Of a stretch of DNA of 64,000 nt, positions 1 to 8,285 are shown piece after piece. The position numbers were made by a program, and so were the translations under genes. Origin of the DNA: GAS188 sp035949255. Its GTDB lineage: Bacteria > Pseudomonadota > Alphaproteobacteria > Rhizobiales > Beijerinckiaceae. Under the pieces are notes generated by a model that made no database searches, was not told the DNA's origin, and worked only from the letters and a program-made list of their open reading frames with translations. How positions within the stretch are numbered: the first letter of the stretch is position 1; each line of letters starts with the position of its first letter. The stretch covers positions 4,180 through 68,179 of the forward strand of contig DASZIL010000075.1 in assembly GCA_035949255.1 (NCBI GenBank), in the 5' to 3' direction.

Positions 1-461
1 TCGACGGCGAACGCCTCGGCCTCTCGAGCACCATGCGGCGTGCCTCCGAGCTCCCCTTCATCGACCGCATCATCGCGGTCGGGCAAAGGGGCGTCGGCTC
101 GGCACGGCCCACCGACCGCGAGGAGGCCCTGGCGCGCGGCGTCAATTTCATCTCGGCGCGCGAAATCCACGCGAAGGGCTTAAAGCCGGTGCTCGATCTC
201 ATCGTGCCCGCCACCGATGTGCTGGTGACCTTCGATTGCGATGTGCTCGACCCTTCGATCATGCCTTCCGTCATCGGCCGCGCGCCGGGCGGCTTGAGCT
301 ATTGGCAAGCGATCGAGCTCATCGACGCCGTCGCCCAACGGGCGCGGATCGCTGCTTTCGATCTTGTCGAGCTCATGCCGACGCGGGACGTGTCGGGCTT
401 AGGCGCGCTCACGGCCGGACGCATCCTCGCTTATGTGGTCGGTCGCCTGTCGCGTGCCTAA
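1..461 (+). CDS. Agmatinase/arginase-family ureohydrolase, 3' end only
   Basis: The reading frame is open from base 3, so the N-terminus lies outside the window. The visible 152 residues are the C-terminal half of a ureohydrolase (agmatinase, arginase or guanidinobutyrase type). The metal-binding segment FDCDVLDPS carries the second pair of Mn-ligand aspartates, and it is followed by the substrate-loop-like APGGLSYWQ and FDLVELMP. These enzymes hydrolyse guanidino compounds to urea plus an amine. The exact substrate cannot be read from this part. The stop overlaps the end of the convergent EcsC-family gene by four bases. A PuuB-like oxidoreductase about 1.1 kb away would fit polyamine breakdown; that link is inference. 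Confidence 0.85.
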   Translation, partial: DGERLGLSSTMRRASELPFIDRIIAVGQRGVGSARPTDREEALARGVNFISAREIHAKGLKPVLDLIVPATDVLVTFDCDVLDPSIMPSVIGRAPGGLSYWQAIELIDAVAQRARIAAFDLVELMPTRDVSGLGALTAGRILAYVVGRLSRA

Positions 462-1279
462 AGGCCTTCGGAGAGCTTGATGCGCGCGTAGCTCGCGGCG
501 ACCAGGTCGTTGCCGTAAAGGCGCTGAAGCCTGCGAACGACGAAATGGCCCTTCGCCATCGCCTGGAAATGCGACATGAAGGCCGCGTTTATCGCCGCCC
601 CGGCGATCGCACCCACGACCGGAACGGCTTGCGCCGCGAATTTCTGCGAGACGGCGACGCCGAAGCGCCGCGCGATGCTCGACATCACACGCGCGAAGAC
701 CGGAGCGCCCTCCTCGACGAAGCCGCGTTCCGCGAAATAGCGGCCGAGACTGGCAAGGGAATGGGCAAGCGTGGCCTTCACCGCGTAATAGCCTTCACCG
801 GGCTTTTCCGTGCCCGTGCTCCCGCCGAGCGCCAGAACCTCGACGCAGGCGAGGACGCCTTCGGGAGTCGATAAATCTTCCCCCTCCGCCCGCGCGATAT
901 CCGCGATGGCATGCATCAAAAGGCTCGTCGTGACCGGCAATTCGGCGACGAGCGCCGGCAGGCCCAAGGCGCCTCCGGTCGCGCCGGCGAGCGTCGCCAA
1001 CGCCTTGTGCCAGCGTCCGCTCTTGTCTCGCCAGCGCGAAAGGCTTGAGCTCAGCGCCAATTTGAGGGAGGCGCGCAGAGCCGATTGCGTCGCGAAAGAA
1101 GCCGCATCGCCGATCGCGCGCGGGAGAAGGCGATCGAAGAGGCCCGCCGATTTGCCGGCGAGCTGCGCAAAACGCGTCGCCAGGCTCTCCCGCTCGAGGC
1201 GCCGCACCGCCACGCGCAGCGCTTCGAGGTCCTCCGCCGCAAGCTCGCTTGGAACAATCTGTCCTTCGAGAGATGCCAC
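458..1279 (-). CDS. EcsC family protein
   Basis: A 273-residue protein matching the EcsC family in length and pattern. It has an alanine/leucine-rich helical core, the glycine-rich stretch GATGGALGLPALVAELPVTT, then ADIARAEGEDLSTPEGV and a C-terminal hydrophobic segment PVVGAIAGAAINAAF before FQAMAKGHFVVRRL. EcsC proteins are widespread in proteobacteria and their biochemical role is not settled; Bacillus EcsC sits with an ABC transporter, but there is none directly beside this gene. The gene converges on the ureohydrolase with a four-base overlap. A promoter would have to lie in the 320-base gap upstream. Confidence 0.8.
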   Translation of the reverse strand: MASLEGQIVPSELAAEDLEALRVAVRRLERESLATRFAQLAGKSAGLFDRLLPRAIGDAASFATQSALRASLKLALSSSLSRWRDKSGRWHKALATLAGATGGALGLPALVAELPVTTSLLMHAIADIARAEGEDLSTPEGVLACVEVLALGGSTGTEKPGEGYYAVKATLAHSLASLGRYFAERGFVEEGAPVFARVMSSIARRFGVAVSQKFAAQAVPVVGAIAGAAINAAFMSHFQAMAKGHFVVRRLQRLYGNDLVAASYARIKLSEGL

Positions 1280-1599
1280 CTTCCGCTCCGTCTCGCCTCA
1301 TTCCTGAAACCAAACGCCCTCAACGTCCGGGAGTTGCGCTTTTGCCGGCTTTGCGTCGCCGGCGGGCAAGACATCTCAAATGGGATAAGCGGCGGGAATT
1401 TGCGAATCGGCAAGCCGAACAATGCCGAACCTCGTGCGCAAGCTTTCAAACACCATCGCCAACATTTGCGCGAGGCCACACGGCCCCTTCCTTGACGCCG
1501 TCCGTGCCCTGGCGGCACTGTGCGCCCGCTGTCGCTTGAACGCCGATCTTCACCGAAGAGCACCGGGCGCCCCGCGACAACTTGCGCGTGAGGTCGCCC
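1280..1599. other. Intergenic region between divergent genes
   Basis: The gap separates the starts of the EcsC-family gene (minus) and the FAD oxidoreductase (plus), so both promoters should lie here. I see no convincing -35/-10 pair, operator palindrome, RNA gene or small coding region. The only signal is a GAGG at 1590-1593 that serves the downstream GTG start. Confidence 0.4.
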
Positions 1600-2901
1600 G
1601 TGAACGATTTTTCCGAAGCGGCAAAGCCGAGCTCATTCGGCCTGTGGAACGAGACGGCCGCGCCGCAGCCGAGCTTTCCCGAGCTGCGCGATGATTTCAC
1701 CGCGGAGATGGCGGTCATCGGAGGCGGATATTGCGGCCTCTCCGCGGCGCTCCATCTTGCGGAAAGCGGGACCCAGCCCGTGCTTCTCGAAGCCGAGGAG
1801 CCGGGCTTCGGCGCCTCGGGCCGCAACGGCGGGCAGGTGATTGCCGGGTTGAAGCTCGATCCCGGCGAGATGGTCGCGAAATTCGGCCGCGAACGCGGCG
1901 ACGCCTTGCACCGCTTCAGTGCCGGCACAGCCGACGTCGTCTTTTCGCTTGTCGAGCGCTTCCAGATCCAATGCGAGGCCCATCGCGACGGCTGGATTCA
2001 GGCGGCCTATGCGCCCAAGGTCAACGCCGCGATCGAGCGCCGGGCGGGCGAGCTCAAGGCACGCGGCGAGAACGTCGAGCACCTCGACAAGGCCCGCATG
2101 GCCGAGCTCATGGGCACGGATTTCTATCGCGGCGGCATGCTCGATCGGCGTTCCGGCATGGTGCAGCCCTTCAGCTATGCGCGTGGCCTCGCGCGTGCCG
2201 CCGCCGCCTCGGGGGCGATGCTCTTCGGCAATTCGCGCGTGAAACGGCTCAGGCGCGAGGGCGATCATTGGCGTCTCGAGACTGCGAATGGCAGCGTGAC
2301 CGCGAGAGAGGTTCTGCTCGCCACCAACGCCTATCTCGGCGACCTTCACCCGGCCTTGAAGACCGCGATGATCCCCGTCGCGAGCTATCAACTCGCGACC
2401 GATCCGCTGCCGCCCGAGCTCGACCGCGCCATCTTGCCGGCGCGCCTTCCCGTCTCGGACCTGATGCAGCTTGGCGTCTATTTTCGGCGTGACGACGAAG
2501 GCCGCTTCATCATCGGGGGGCGCGGCAGCTTCACGGAGCGCGAGCGGCCCGACCTTTTCGACCGCATTCGCGCCCATGCGCGCAAATTATTTCCGGCGCT
2601 CCGCGAGGTGGAGTTTCCGATGCGCTGGGGCGGCAAGCTCGCGCTCACCTTCGACCATCTGCCTCGCCTCGTGACGCTCGAGCCCGGGCTGCACGCCGCC
2701 TATGGCTGCAATGGACGCGGCGTGGCGCTGCAAACACTGATGGGCAAGCTCGCCGCGGAACGTATGCGGGGCTTGCGCCACGACGATCTGCCGATCGCGA
2801 CTTTGCCGCCGGCCCATTATCCCTTCCACGCGTTGCGCCTGCCCGCCATGATCTTGATCAGCAACATGCGCTCGCTCCGCGGGATCTTCGCGCGCGATTA
2901 G
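1600..2901 (+). CDS. FAD-dependent oxidoreductase of the DAO family (gamma-glutamylputrescine oxidase-like)
   Basis: A 433-residue flavoprotein of the D-amino-acid oxidase family. The N-terminal dinucleotide-binding motif is VIGGGYCGLSAALHLAE, followed by LLEAEEPGFGASGRNGGQV, which is typical of the PuuB/OrdL branch where FAD is often covalently held. The C-terminus has WGGKLALTFDHLPRL and YGCNGRGVALQTLMG. PuuB-type enzymes oxidise gamma-glutamylputrescine or related secondary amines, releasing H2O2. The GTG start at 1600 has GAGG six bases upstream; a TTG at 1582 is possible but has no site. No glutamylputrescine synthetase is visible here, so the substrate is inferred from family and from the ureohydrolase nearby. 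Confidence 0.85.
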   Translation: MNDFSEAAKPSSFGLWNETAAPQPSFPELRDDFTAEMAVIGGGYCGLSAALHLAESGTQPVLLEAEEPGFGASGRNGGQVIAGLKLDPGEMVAKFGRERGDALHRFSAGTADVVFSLVERFQIQCEAHRDGWIQAAYAPKVNAAIERRAGELKARGENVEHLDKARMAELMGTDFYRGGMLDRRSGMVQPFSYARGLARAAAASGAMLFGNSRVKRLRREGDHWRLETANGSVTAREVLLATNAYLGDLHPALKTAMIPVASYQLATDPLPPELDRAILPARLPVSDLMQLGVYFRRDDEGRFIIGGRGSFTERERPDLFDRIRAHARKLFPALREVEFPMRWGGKLALTFDHLPRLVTLEPGLHAAYGCNGRGVALQTLMGKLAAERMRGLRHDDLPIATLPPAHYPFHALRLPAMILISNMRSLRGIFARD

Positions 2902-3051
2902 CCGGAACGCGCGTTGAGCCGCGGCCGCTTCGCGTAAATCCATCGTTCAACCCGCTAACAAAAACGCGGCTTGCTCTCCGGCCTTTCGCCCCAAGACGGT
3001 CGCGGTCAAGAGGCCGTTGCCCGAAAGATAGCCGGCGGCGGTCGAGCCCGA

Positions 3052-3240
3052 TCACGCCGCTTTTTTCTTGGTGGGTGCCCGGATCAGCACCTCGGCCGAA
3101 ATACCGAGATGCTCGCGCAAGCGCCGGATCCTGCCGATCGATAGGCTGCGCTCAGCGATTCAGCACCTCGGCCACGCGCGTGCGCGTTCCGATCAGCGGC
3201 TCCAAATCCCTGCGCGAAAGACCGCCGCCGTAGAGAAAAC
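3052..3240 (-). pseudogene. HigA-like (XRE) antitoxin relic, frameshifted and N-terminally truncated
   Basis: On the minus strand the bases encode GGLSRRDLEPLIGTRTRVAE then VLNR and a stop at 3152-3154. Just past it, in another frame, the text resumes as SLSIGRIRRLREHLGISAEV and then LIRAPTKKKAA with a stop at 3052-3054. Joined, these are the conserved C-terminal helix-turn-helix of HigA antitoxins of the COG5499 type (compare DLxPLIGxRxRVSEVLNxKRxLxLxMIRRLHExLGI). A small insertion or deletion near 3150-3156 breaks the frame. The normal N-terminal half and the HigB toxin that usually precedes it are not recognisable upstream. Confidence 0.75.
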
Positions 3241-3532
3241 GGTTTCGGGGCTTTGCCAGAGCGCTTTCCAATAACCAAGAGTCGCGAAGGTGATGCGTTT
3301 CGTTGGTAATTGAAACCACTTGTAGGTTTGCCTCTATGACGACAGAGAGACCCAACCAGGCTGGTTCATTTTGCAAGGGCGCGCTAGCGTTTTCGGATAA
3401 CGCTTGATAGCCCTTTTGATGAAGGCGGAGTGTTCGACCTCTTCGCCCGTCGACGCGCCTACGCAGCACCTTGCTGTGCTTCGTTTTGTGTTTGGCGCCA
3501 ACGCGTAACGAAGTCCGGTTCACCACGGACAT
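3241..3532 (-). pseudogene. Possible decayed coding region upstream of the higA relic
   Basis: A minus-strand frame opens with ATG at 3530-3532 behind AGGGAGAG and reads MSVVNRTSLRVGAKHKTKHS. About 30 codons on, a neighbouring frame gives a protein-like run DGEEVEHSAFIKRAIKRYPK followed by TLA, while the first frame becomes arginine-rich. This frame switch suggests a broken gene rather than an intact one. I do not recognise the product, and it does not match the HigB toxin sequence I would expect beside higA. The base composition is visibly less GC-rich than that of the flanking genes, which fits acquired and decaying DNA. Low certainty. Confidence 0.25.
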
Positions 3533-3682
3533 GACCGCTCTCCCTCTGTATGCCAGCACGGCGGAAGATGCGCTGTTCCCATAGCCTTGCCGATAGCCTT
3601 GGGCATTCGGAGGAGGCTACCAGCAATAGGTTCCCTTTAGGTCAAAGCCTATGATCTTTCCCGGCAGGTTTTGAGCCCGTCC

Positions 3683-4501
3683 TCAAGCCTTCGCCAACCG
3701 CGGGTCGAGCCTGTCGCGAAGCGCATCTCCGAGGAGGTTTAAGCCGAAGGCGAGAAGGAGAACGGCTAAGCCCGCGAAGACCGCGCTCCAGGGCGAGAGC
3801 ATGAGGAAGTTGCGCCCTTCGGCGAGCATGAGGCCAAGCGAAGGCGTGGGCGGCTGCGCGCCCAGCCCGAGGAAGGAAAGCGACGCTTCGACCAGGATGG
3901 CGGAAGAGAGCAAAAGGCTCGTCTGCACCAGGATCACGGAGGCAAGGTTCGGCACCACATGGCGGACGAGGATCGCCAAGGGCGAAGCACCGATGGCGCG
4001 AGCGGCCTTCACATATTCGGCCTCGCAGATCACGAGCGCCGGCCCACGCAAAAGCCGTGCGAAGATGGGCGTGTAGATGATCGTGATGGCGATGGTGGAG
4101 CTCGTGGCGCGCGGACCGAGCATGGCGATGATGCCGATCGCGAGCAGCATCACGGGAAAGGCGAAGATCACATCCATGATCCGCATCGCGAGGCGCTCGA
4201 ACCACCCCTGAAGAAAAGCGGCCGCGACACCGATCGCGCCGCCGACACCAAGCGCGAAGCCGACCGCGAGCCCGCAATCGACGAGTGTGGCCCGGGTGCC
4301 GAAGAGGATACGCGCCAAGACGTCGCGGCCGAGTTGATCGGTGCCGAGCCAATGCGCGGCGCTTGGCCCTTTGAGCCTGGCCGCGATGCTCTGAGCCAAG
4401 GGGTCGTAAGGGGCAATCCAGGGCGCGAAAAGCGCAAGCGCAAGCGTGACCGCGACCATGAGGACGGCCAAGGCAAGGACACGGTCATGGAAAAGTTTCA
4501 A
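3683..4501 (-). CDS. Peptide/nickel-type ABC transporter permease (DppC/OppC family)
   Basis: A 272-residue inner-membrane permease. After an N-terminal membrane helix (VLALAVLMVAVTLALALFAP) comes the DppC-specific HWLGTDQLGRDVLARILFGT, five further hydrophobic segments, and the ATPase-contacting EAA loop EYVKAARAIGASPLAILVRH. The C-terminus ends in LGDALRDRLDPRL, normal for the family. It starts four bases after the stop of the DppB-type permease and would form the second half of the channel. No ATP-binding subunit follows: the next 450 bases hold only the antitoxin relic and its decayed neighbour, so the ATPases must be encoded elsewhere or be lost. Confidence 0.92.
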   Translation of the reverse strand: MKLFHDRVLALAVLMVAVTLALALFAPWIAPYDPLAQSIAARLKGPSAAHWLGTDQLGRDVLARILFGTRATLVDCGLAVGFALGVGGAIGVAAAFLQGWFERLAMRIMDVIFAFPVMLLAIGIIAMLGPRATSSTIAITIIYTPIFARLLRGPALVICEAEYVKAARAIGASPLAILVRHVVPNLASVILVQTSLLLSSAILVEASLSFLGLGAQPPTPSLGLMLAEGRNFLMLSPWSAVFAGLAVLLLAFGLNLLGDALRDRLDPRLAKA

Positions 4502-4505
4502 GCGC

Positions 4506-5456
4506 TCAGCGCCTCAGGCGCGGATCGATGAAGCCGTAGATCAGGTCGATCGCGAAATTCAACAGGACGAAGCCGATCGTGACCATGAGGATGGTCGCCT
4601 GCACCAGCGGGTAATTGCGTTCGGAGACGGCGCCGAGGATCAGGCGCCCGAGGCCGGGAATGGCGAAGACCTCTTCCACGACGATCGCGCCGCCGAGGAG
4701 ATAGCCCGTGGTGATGCCGAGGTTGGTGACGAAAGGGATGAGCGCGTTGCGAAGCGCGTGCTTGTAAAGGATCACGCGCTCGGGCGCGCCCTTGGCGCGG
4801 GCGGTACGGATATAGTCCTGGCCGAGACTGTCCAGCATGGCGGAGCGGATGAGGCGCGAGAGGCTGGCGAGGATCGGCAACGCCAGCGCGAAGGCTGGCA
4901 TGGCCATGCGCGCGAGATTGCCGAGCGGATTCTCGGCGAAGGGCACATAGCCCAGCAAGGCAAAGCCGGGCAGGAGGCGTGAGGCGGCGAGGATGAGCAC
5001 GATGCCGAGCCAGAAGGACGGGACGGTGAGGCCGAGCACCGCGCCGATGCGCAGCACCATGTCGGCGCTTCGCCCTCGTCGGCTCGCCATGATGCAGCCG
5101 AGCGGCACCGCGGCGCCTGCGCCGATCACGAGCGCGAGGAAGGTGAGCTCGAGCGTCGGCCAGATATTGGCCAGGATCTCCTCGGCGACGGGACGTCCGG
5201 TCCAAAGCGAGGCGCCGAAGTCGCCGTGAAGCGCCGCGAAGGCCCAGCGCAGATATTGGACGAGGAAAGGCTCATCGAGGCCGATCCTTGCGCGCAGCTC
5301 GGAAAGCGCTTGTGGCGTTACTTCGCTGTTGGCGCCGAGCATGATGGCGACCGCGTCGCCCGGAACGAGGCGGATCATCAGGAAAACGATCACCGATACG
5401 CCGGCGACGACCAGCACGAGGTCGATGAGCCGCGGCAGAAGTAGGCGCCTCAGCAT
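4506..5456 (-). CDS. Peptide-type ABC transporter permease (DppB/OppB family)
   Basis: A 316-residue permease beginning MLRRLLLPRLIDLVLVVAGV. It shows the DppB hallmarks: the first membrane helix, RLVPGDAVAIMLG, a periplasmic segment ending in FGASLWTGRPV, and the EAA loop DYIRTARAKGAPERVILYKH followed by ALRNALIPFVT. I chose the ATG at 5454-5456 because a longer upstream frame adds 43 arginine/proline-rich residues not seen in the family. It lies 147 bases after the solute-binding protein gene and four bases before the DppC-type permease, so the three genes form one transcription unit. Confidence 0.92.
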   Translation of the reverse strand: MLRRLLLPRLIDLVLVVAGVSVIVFLMIRLVPGDAVAIMLGANSEVTPQALSELRARIGLDEPFLVQYLRWAFAALHGDFGASLWTGRPVAEEILANIWPTLELTFLALVIGAGAAVPLGCIMASRRGRSADMVLRIGAVLGLTVPSFWLGIVLILAASRLLPGFALLGYVPFAENPLGNLARMAMPAFALALPILASLSRLIRSAMLDSLGQDYIRTARAKGAPERVILYKHALRNALIPFVTNLGITTGYLLGGAIVVEEVFAIPGLGRLILGAVSERNYPLVQATILMVTIGFVLLNFAIDLIYGFIDPRLRR

Positions 5457-5603
5457 CGAGGCGTTGCCTTGAGCAGGATAGGGTGCATCGAAGCCCGCAT
5501 CGGCGCCGCAGCCTCCGCGCTCGAACTTCTGGCGCCCGCCGTCAACGGCTCGTCTCCGCGCCAAGCCGCGAGGCGCCGCCGGCATGGCGCATGGCGTCGC
5601 GGT

Positions 5604-7139
5604 TCAAGGTGAAAGCCAGGCATCACGAAGCGAGACGAGCGAGCGGTTCGCCATGATCTCATATCCCCTGAGCTCGGCGCGAGCGGCGCTGAACAAGGTG
5701 CCATAAGCGATCGCGGCGATCGGCCCCGAGCAGGCGAGCTTTATCTGCAAACGATCGTAGATCGCCTTGCGTTCAGCGGCGTCCGAGAGACGGCGCGCCT
5801 CGTCGAGATCGCGATCGACCATCGCGTCTGCATATTTGAAGACATTGGTCGAGCCGCCCGTGTGAAACGTACGATAGAGGAACTCGTCGGGATCGGCTCC
5901 CCCGGCATTGGCGGAGGCAAAGAGGTCGAAATTGCCGTTTCGCCAATCCTGCACGAATTGGCCCGTCTCCTCATTCGCGAGCTCGACATCGATGCCGACC
6001 TCCGCAAGCTCGGCCTGCACGACTTGCGCGATATCCTTGATGTCCTGACGCGAGGCGAGAACGCGCAGCACGAGCTTTGCGCCTTTCGCGAAGCCCGCCT
6101 CCCGCAAAAGCGCGCGCGCCTTTTGTGGATCATGGCGGTAGCAGGGGAAATCGGCGACCGGGCGCGCCCAGGGCTTGAGCACCGGAGAGAGGGGCCCCGC
6201 CGGCACGCCGGCGCCGAAGAGCGCCGCATCGATGATCGCCTGCCGGTCGAGCGCATAATTCACAGCTTCGCGCATGCGTGCATCATTGAAGGGCGCGCGC
6301 GTCGCGTTGAGCCCGATCACCGTGTCGGAAAGCTCGAGCGTTTGGGCGAGGTTGATGCCCGGCCTGTCCTTGAGCTCGAGCGCGGTCGCGGCATCGAGCT
6401 GCGGCAGCAAGGCGTATTGCCCGCTCTCGAGACCGAGCGCGCGTGTCGCGGCTTCCGGAACGATGTTGAACTTCAAGCCGGCGAGCTTGGGCTTGCCAGC
6501 CTCGCGGTAATGCGGATTGCGGGAAAGAAGGATGAAGCCGTTCGGCTGCCAAGCCTCAAATTTGAAGGGACCGGTCCCGATCGGCGTCTTCTGCAGCGCC
6601 TCCTTGTTCGATTCCATCGCGTGCGGCACGATGGCGATGCCGGCAAGCGCGGCGAGGAGCGGCGCCGAAGGCTCCTTGAGCTTCACCTCCACATCGAGCG
6701 GATCGACAGCATTGACCTCGCTTACGGCGATGAGGCGGCTCGCGAGCGGCGAGGCGATCTCCTTCGATTGGACGCGCATCAGGCTCGAGACCACATCCTG
6801 CGCCGTCATGGCCGAGCCATCGTGAAAGGTCACGCCCGACATGAGCTTGAACCGATAGCTCAAGCCGTCGGCGGAGACGGTCCAGCTTTCGGCAAGGCCG
6901 GGCGTCACCTGAAGCTCCTTGTCGATCGCGGTAAGGCCCTCGTAAATCGTGCCGCTCACAATCGCGACGCTGTTGAACGCGGTAACGATGTGCGGATCGA
7001 GCCCGGCGGGCGATGAATCGATCGCGATCTGCAAAGGCGCGCCCGAATCCGCCTCGGCGAAGCCTTTTTCAACCCGTCCCCAAGCGATCGTGAGCGTTGC
7101 GAGCGCGATGAGCCCGGCGCATCGCAGATTAACGGACAT
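5604..7139 (-). CDS. Periplasmic solute-binding protein of a peptide ABC transporter (SBP_bac_5 family)
   Basis: A 511-residue exported binding protein. The start at 7137-7139 has GAGG six to seven bases upstream and gives a signal peptide MSVNLRCAGLIALATLTIAW with cleavage likely near GFAEA. The mature part has the family signature: AIDSSPAGLDPHIVTAFNS, YEGLTAIDKELQVTPGLAES, YRFKLMSGVTFHDGSAMTAQ and IGTGPFKFEAWQPN. Family members bind di- or oligopeptides, nickel, opines or muropeptides. The gene is divergent from murQ (start-to-start gap 97 bases), which makes a cell-wall peptide or MurNAc-containing ligand a reasonable guess, not a demonstrated one. Confidence 0.9.
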   Translation of the reverse strand: MSVNLRCAGLIALATLTIAWGRVEKGFAEADSGAPLQIAIDSSPAGLDPHIVTAFNSVAIVSGTIYEGLTAIDKELQVTPGLAESWTVSADGLSYRFKLMSGVTFHDGSAMTAQDVVSSLMRVQSKEIASPLASRLIAVSEVNAVDPLDVEVKLKEPSAPLLAALAGIAIVPHAMESNKEALQKTPIGTGPFKFEAWQPNGFILLSRNPHYREAGKPKLAGLKFNIVPEAATRALGLESGQYALLPQLDAATALELKDRPGINLAQTLELSDTVIGLNATRAPFNDARMREAVNYALDRQAIIDAALFGAGVPAGPLSPVLKPWARPVADFPCYRHDPQKARALLREAGFAKGAKLVLRVLASRQDIKDIAQVVQAELAEVGIDVELANEETGQFVQDWRNGNFDLFASANAGGADPDEFLYRTFHTGGSTNVFKYADAMVDRDLDEARRLSDAAERKAIYDRLQIKLACSGPIAAIAYGTLFSAARAELRGYEIMANRSLVSLRDAWLSP

Positions 7140-7236
7140 CGATTTCCTCTTCGGAGGCGAGCACCCCATATAGCAGATGGCGGCGCGGTGCTTAAGCTCG
7201 CGCCGGAGCGTGTTTTCTCAACCGTCGGAGACGGTG

Positions 7237-8202
7237 GTGACCAGCGGAACCGAAGGCCTCAGCCGCCGCTTCGCCGGCCTCGACGAATGGCCGACGCTCG
7301 ACGTGTTGAAGGCGCTCCATGAAGGGCAGCTCGCGGCGGTCGCGGCCGTCACCTCCGCCTTGCCGGCGCTCGCCGGCGCGGTCGAGGCGGCGGCGGCGCT
7401 TCTCGGGCGCGGTGAGGGGCGCCTCATCTATGCGGGCGCCGGGACTTCGGCTCGCATCGCGGTGCAGGACGCAGCGGAATTGCCGCCCACTTTCGGCTGG
7501 CCACGGGCGCGCATCGATTTCGCCGTCGCGGGAGGCCATGAAGTCCTATGGTGCGCGATCGAGGGCGCGGAGGATTCCGTCGAGGACGCGAGATCGCGCG
7601 TCCGGCATCTCGAGGTCGGAGAGCTCGACGTGATGATCGGCGTCGCGGCGAGCGGCACGACGCCCTACACGGTCGCGGCCCTCGCCGAAGGGAGGCATCG
7701 CGGCGCGCTCACCGTCGCCATCGCCAACAACGCGGGCGCGCCGCTTCTCGCGGCGAGCGAGCATCCGATCCTCGTCGAGACCGGCGAGGAGGTGATCGGC
7801 GGCTCGACCCGGATGAAGGCCGGCACGGCGCAGAAGATCGTGCTCAACCTGTTCTCGACCGCCGTGATGGTGCGCCTTGGCCGCGTCTACAAGGGCATGA
7901 TGGTCGATTTTCGCGCCACCAACGCGAAGCTGCGACGGCGCAGCGAAGCGATGGTGGCGAAGATCGCGAATTGCGACGCCGCGCGCGCCAGAGAGGCGCT
8001 CATCGAAGCCGAAGGCGAGGTGAAGCTCGCTGCCCTCGTCGCGCTCGGCATCTCACGGGACGAGGCGAAAGCGCGGCTCGCCCACCACGGAGGCAATTTG
8101 CGCCTCGCGCTTCAAGAGAGCCGGAAGGAGAAACCGCCGATCGTTAGCCGATTAACCTCTCCGGGGAGAGGTCGGAGCGCCGCGAAGCGGCGATCCGGGT
8201 GA
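7237..8202 (+). CDS. murQ: N-acetylmuramic acid 6-phosphate etherase
   Basis: MurQ splits the lactyl ether of MurNAc-6-phosphate to GlcNAc-6-phosphate plus D-lactate in cell-wall recycling. Visible features are the SIS-domain phosphosugar site GRLIYAGAGTSARIAVQDAA (GTSG is usual; here the last Gly is Ala), ELPPTFGWPRARIDFAVAGG, VAASGTTPYT, and the hallmark GGSTRMKAGTAQK with VYKGMMVDF. The tandem GTG codons at 7234 and 7237 follow GGAG at 7227-7230 and give the usual start MTSGTEGLSRRFAGLDEW; an ATG at 7177 would add 20 atypical residues. The last 15 or so codons read into a GC-rich intergenic repeat, so the native C-terminus appears to have been extended by it. Confidence 0.93.
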   Translation: MTSGTEGLSRRFAGLDEWPTLDVLKALHEGQLAAVAAVTSALPALAGAVEAAAALLGRGEGRLIYAGAGTSARIAVQDAAELPPTFGWPRARIDFAVAGGHEVLWCAIEGAEDSVEDARSRVRHLEVGELDVMIGVAASGTTPYTVAALAEGRHRGALTVAIANNAGAPLLAASEHPILVETGEEVIGGSTRMKAGTAQKIVLNLFSTAVMVRLGRVYKGMMVDFRATNAKLRRRSEAMVAKIANCDAARAREALIEAEGEVKLAALVALGISRDEAKARLAHHGGNLRLALQESRKEKPPIVSRLTSPGRGRSAAKRRSG

Positions 8203-8282
8203 GGGAGGCAGCGCCAACTTGGAAAGGCGATCACTGCTTCCCTCACCCGCTCCTCGCCTGCAGCAAAACGAGGAAATGCCCT
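8150..8282. repeat. GC-rich intergenic hairpin repeat (CCTCTCC/GGTGAGG family)
   Basis: The 3' end of murQ and the gap to the next gene are filled by CTCTCCGGGGAGAG followed by a GCCGCGAAGCGGC hairpin, GATCCGGGTGAGGGAGG and, further on, the inverse CTTCCCTCACCCGCTCC. The same pattern of paired pyrimidine and purine blocks recurs near 12510-12680 and 62490-62660. This is dispersed repeat structure rather than coding sequence, although the murQ frame runs through its first half. Confidence 0.65.
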
Positions 8283-8285
8283 TTC

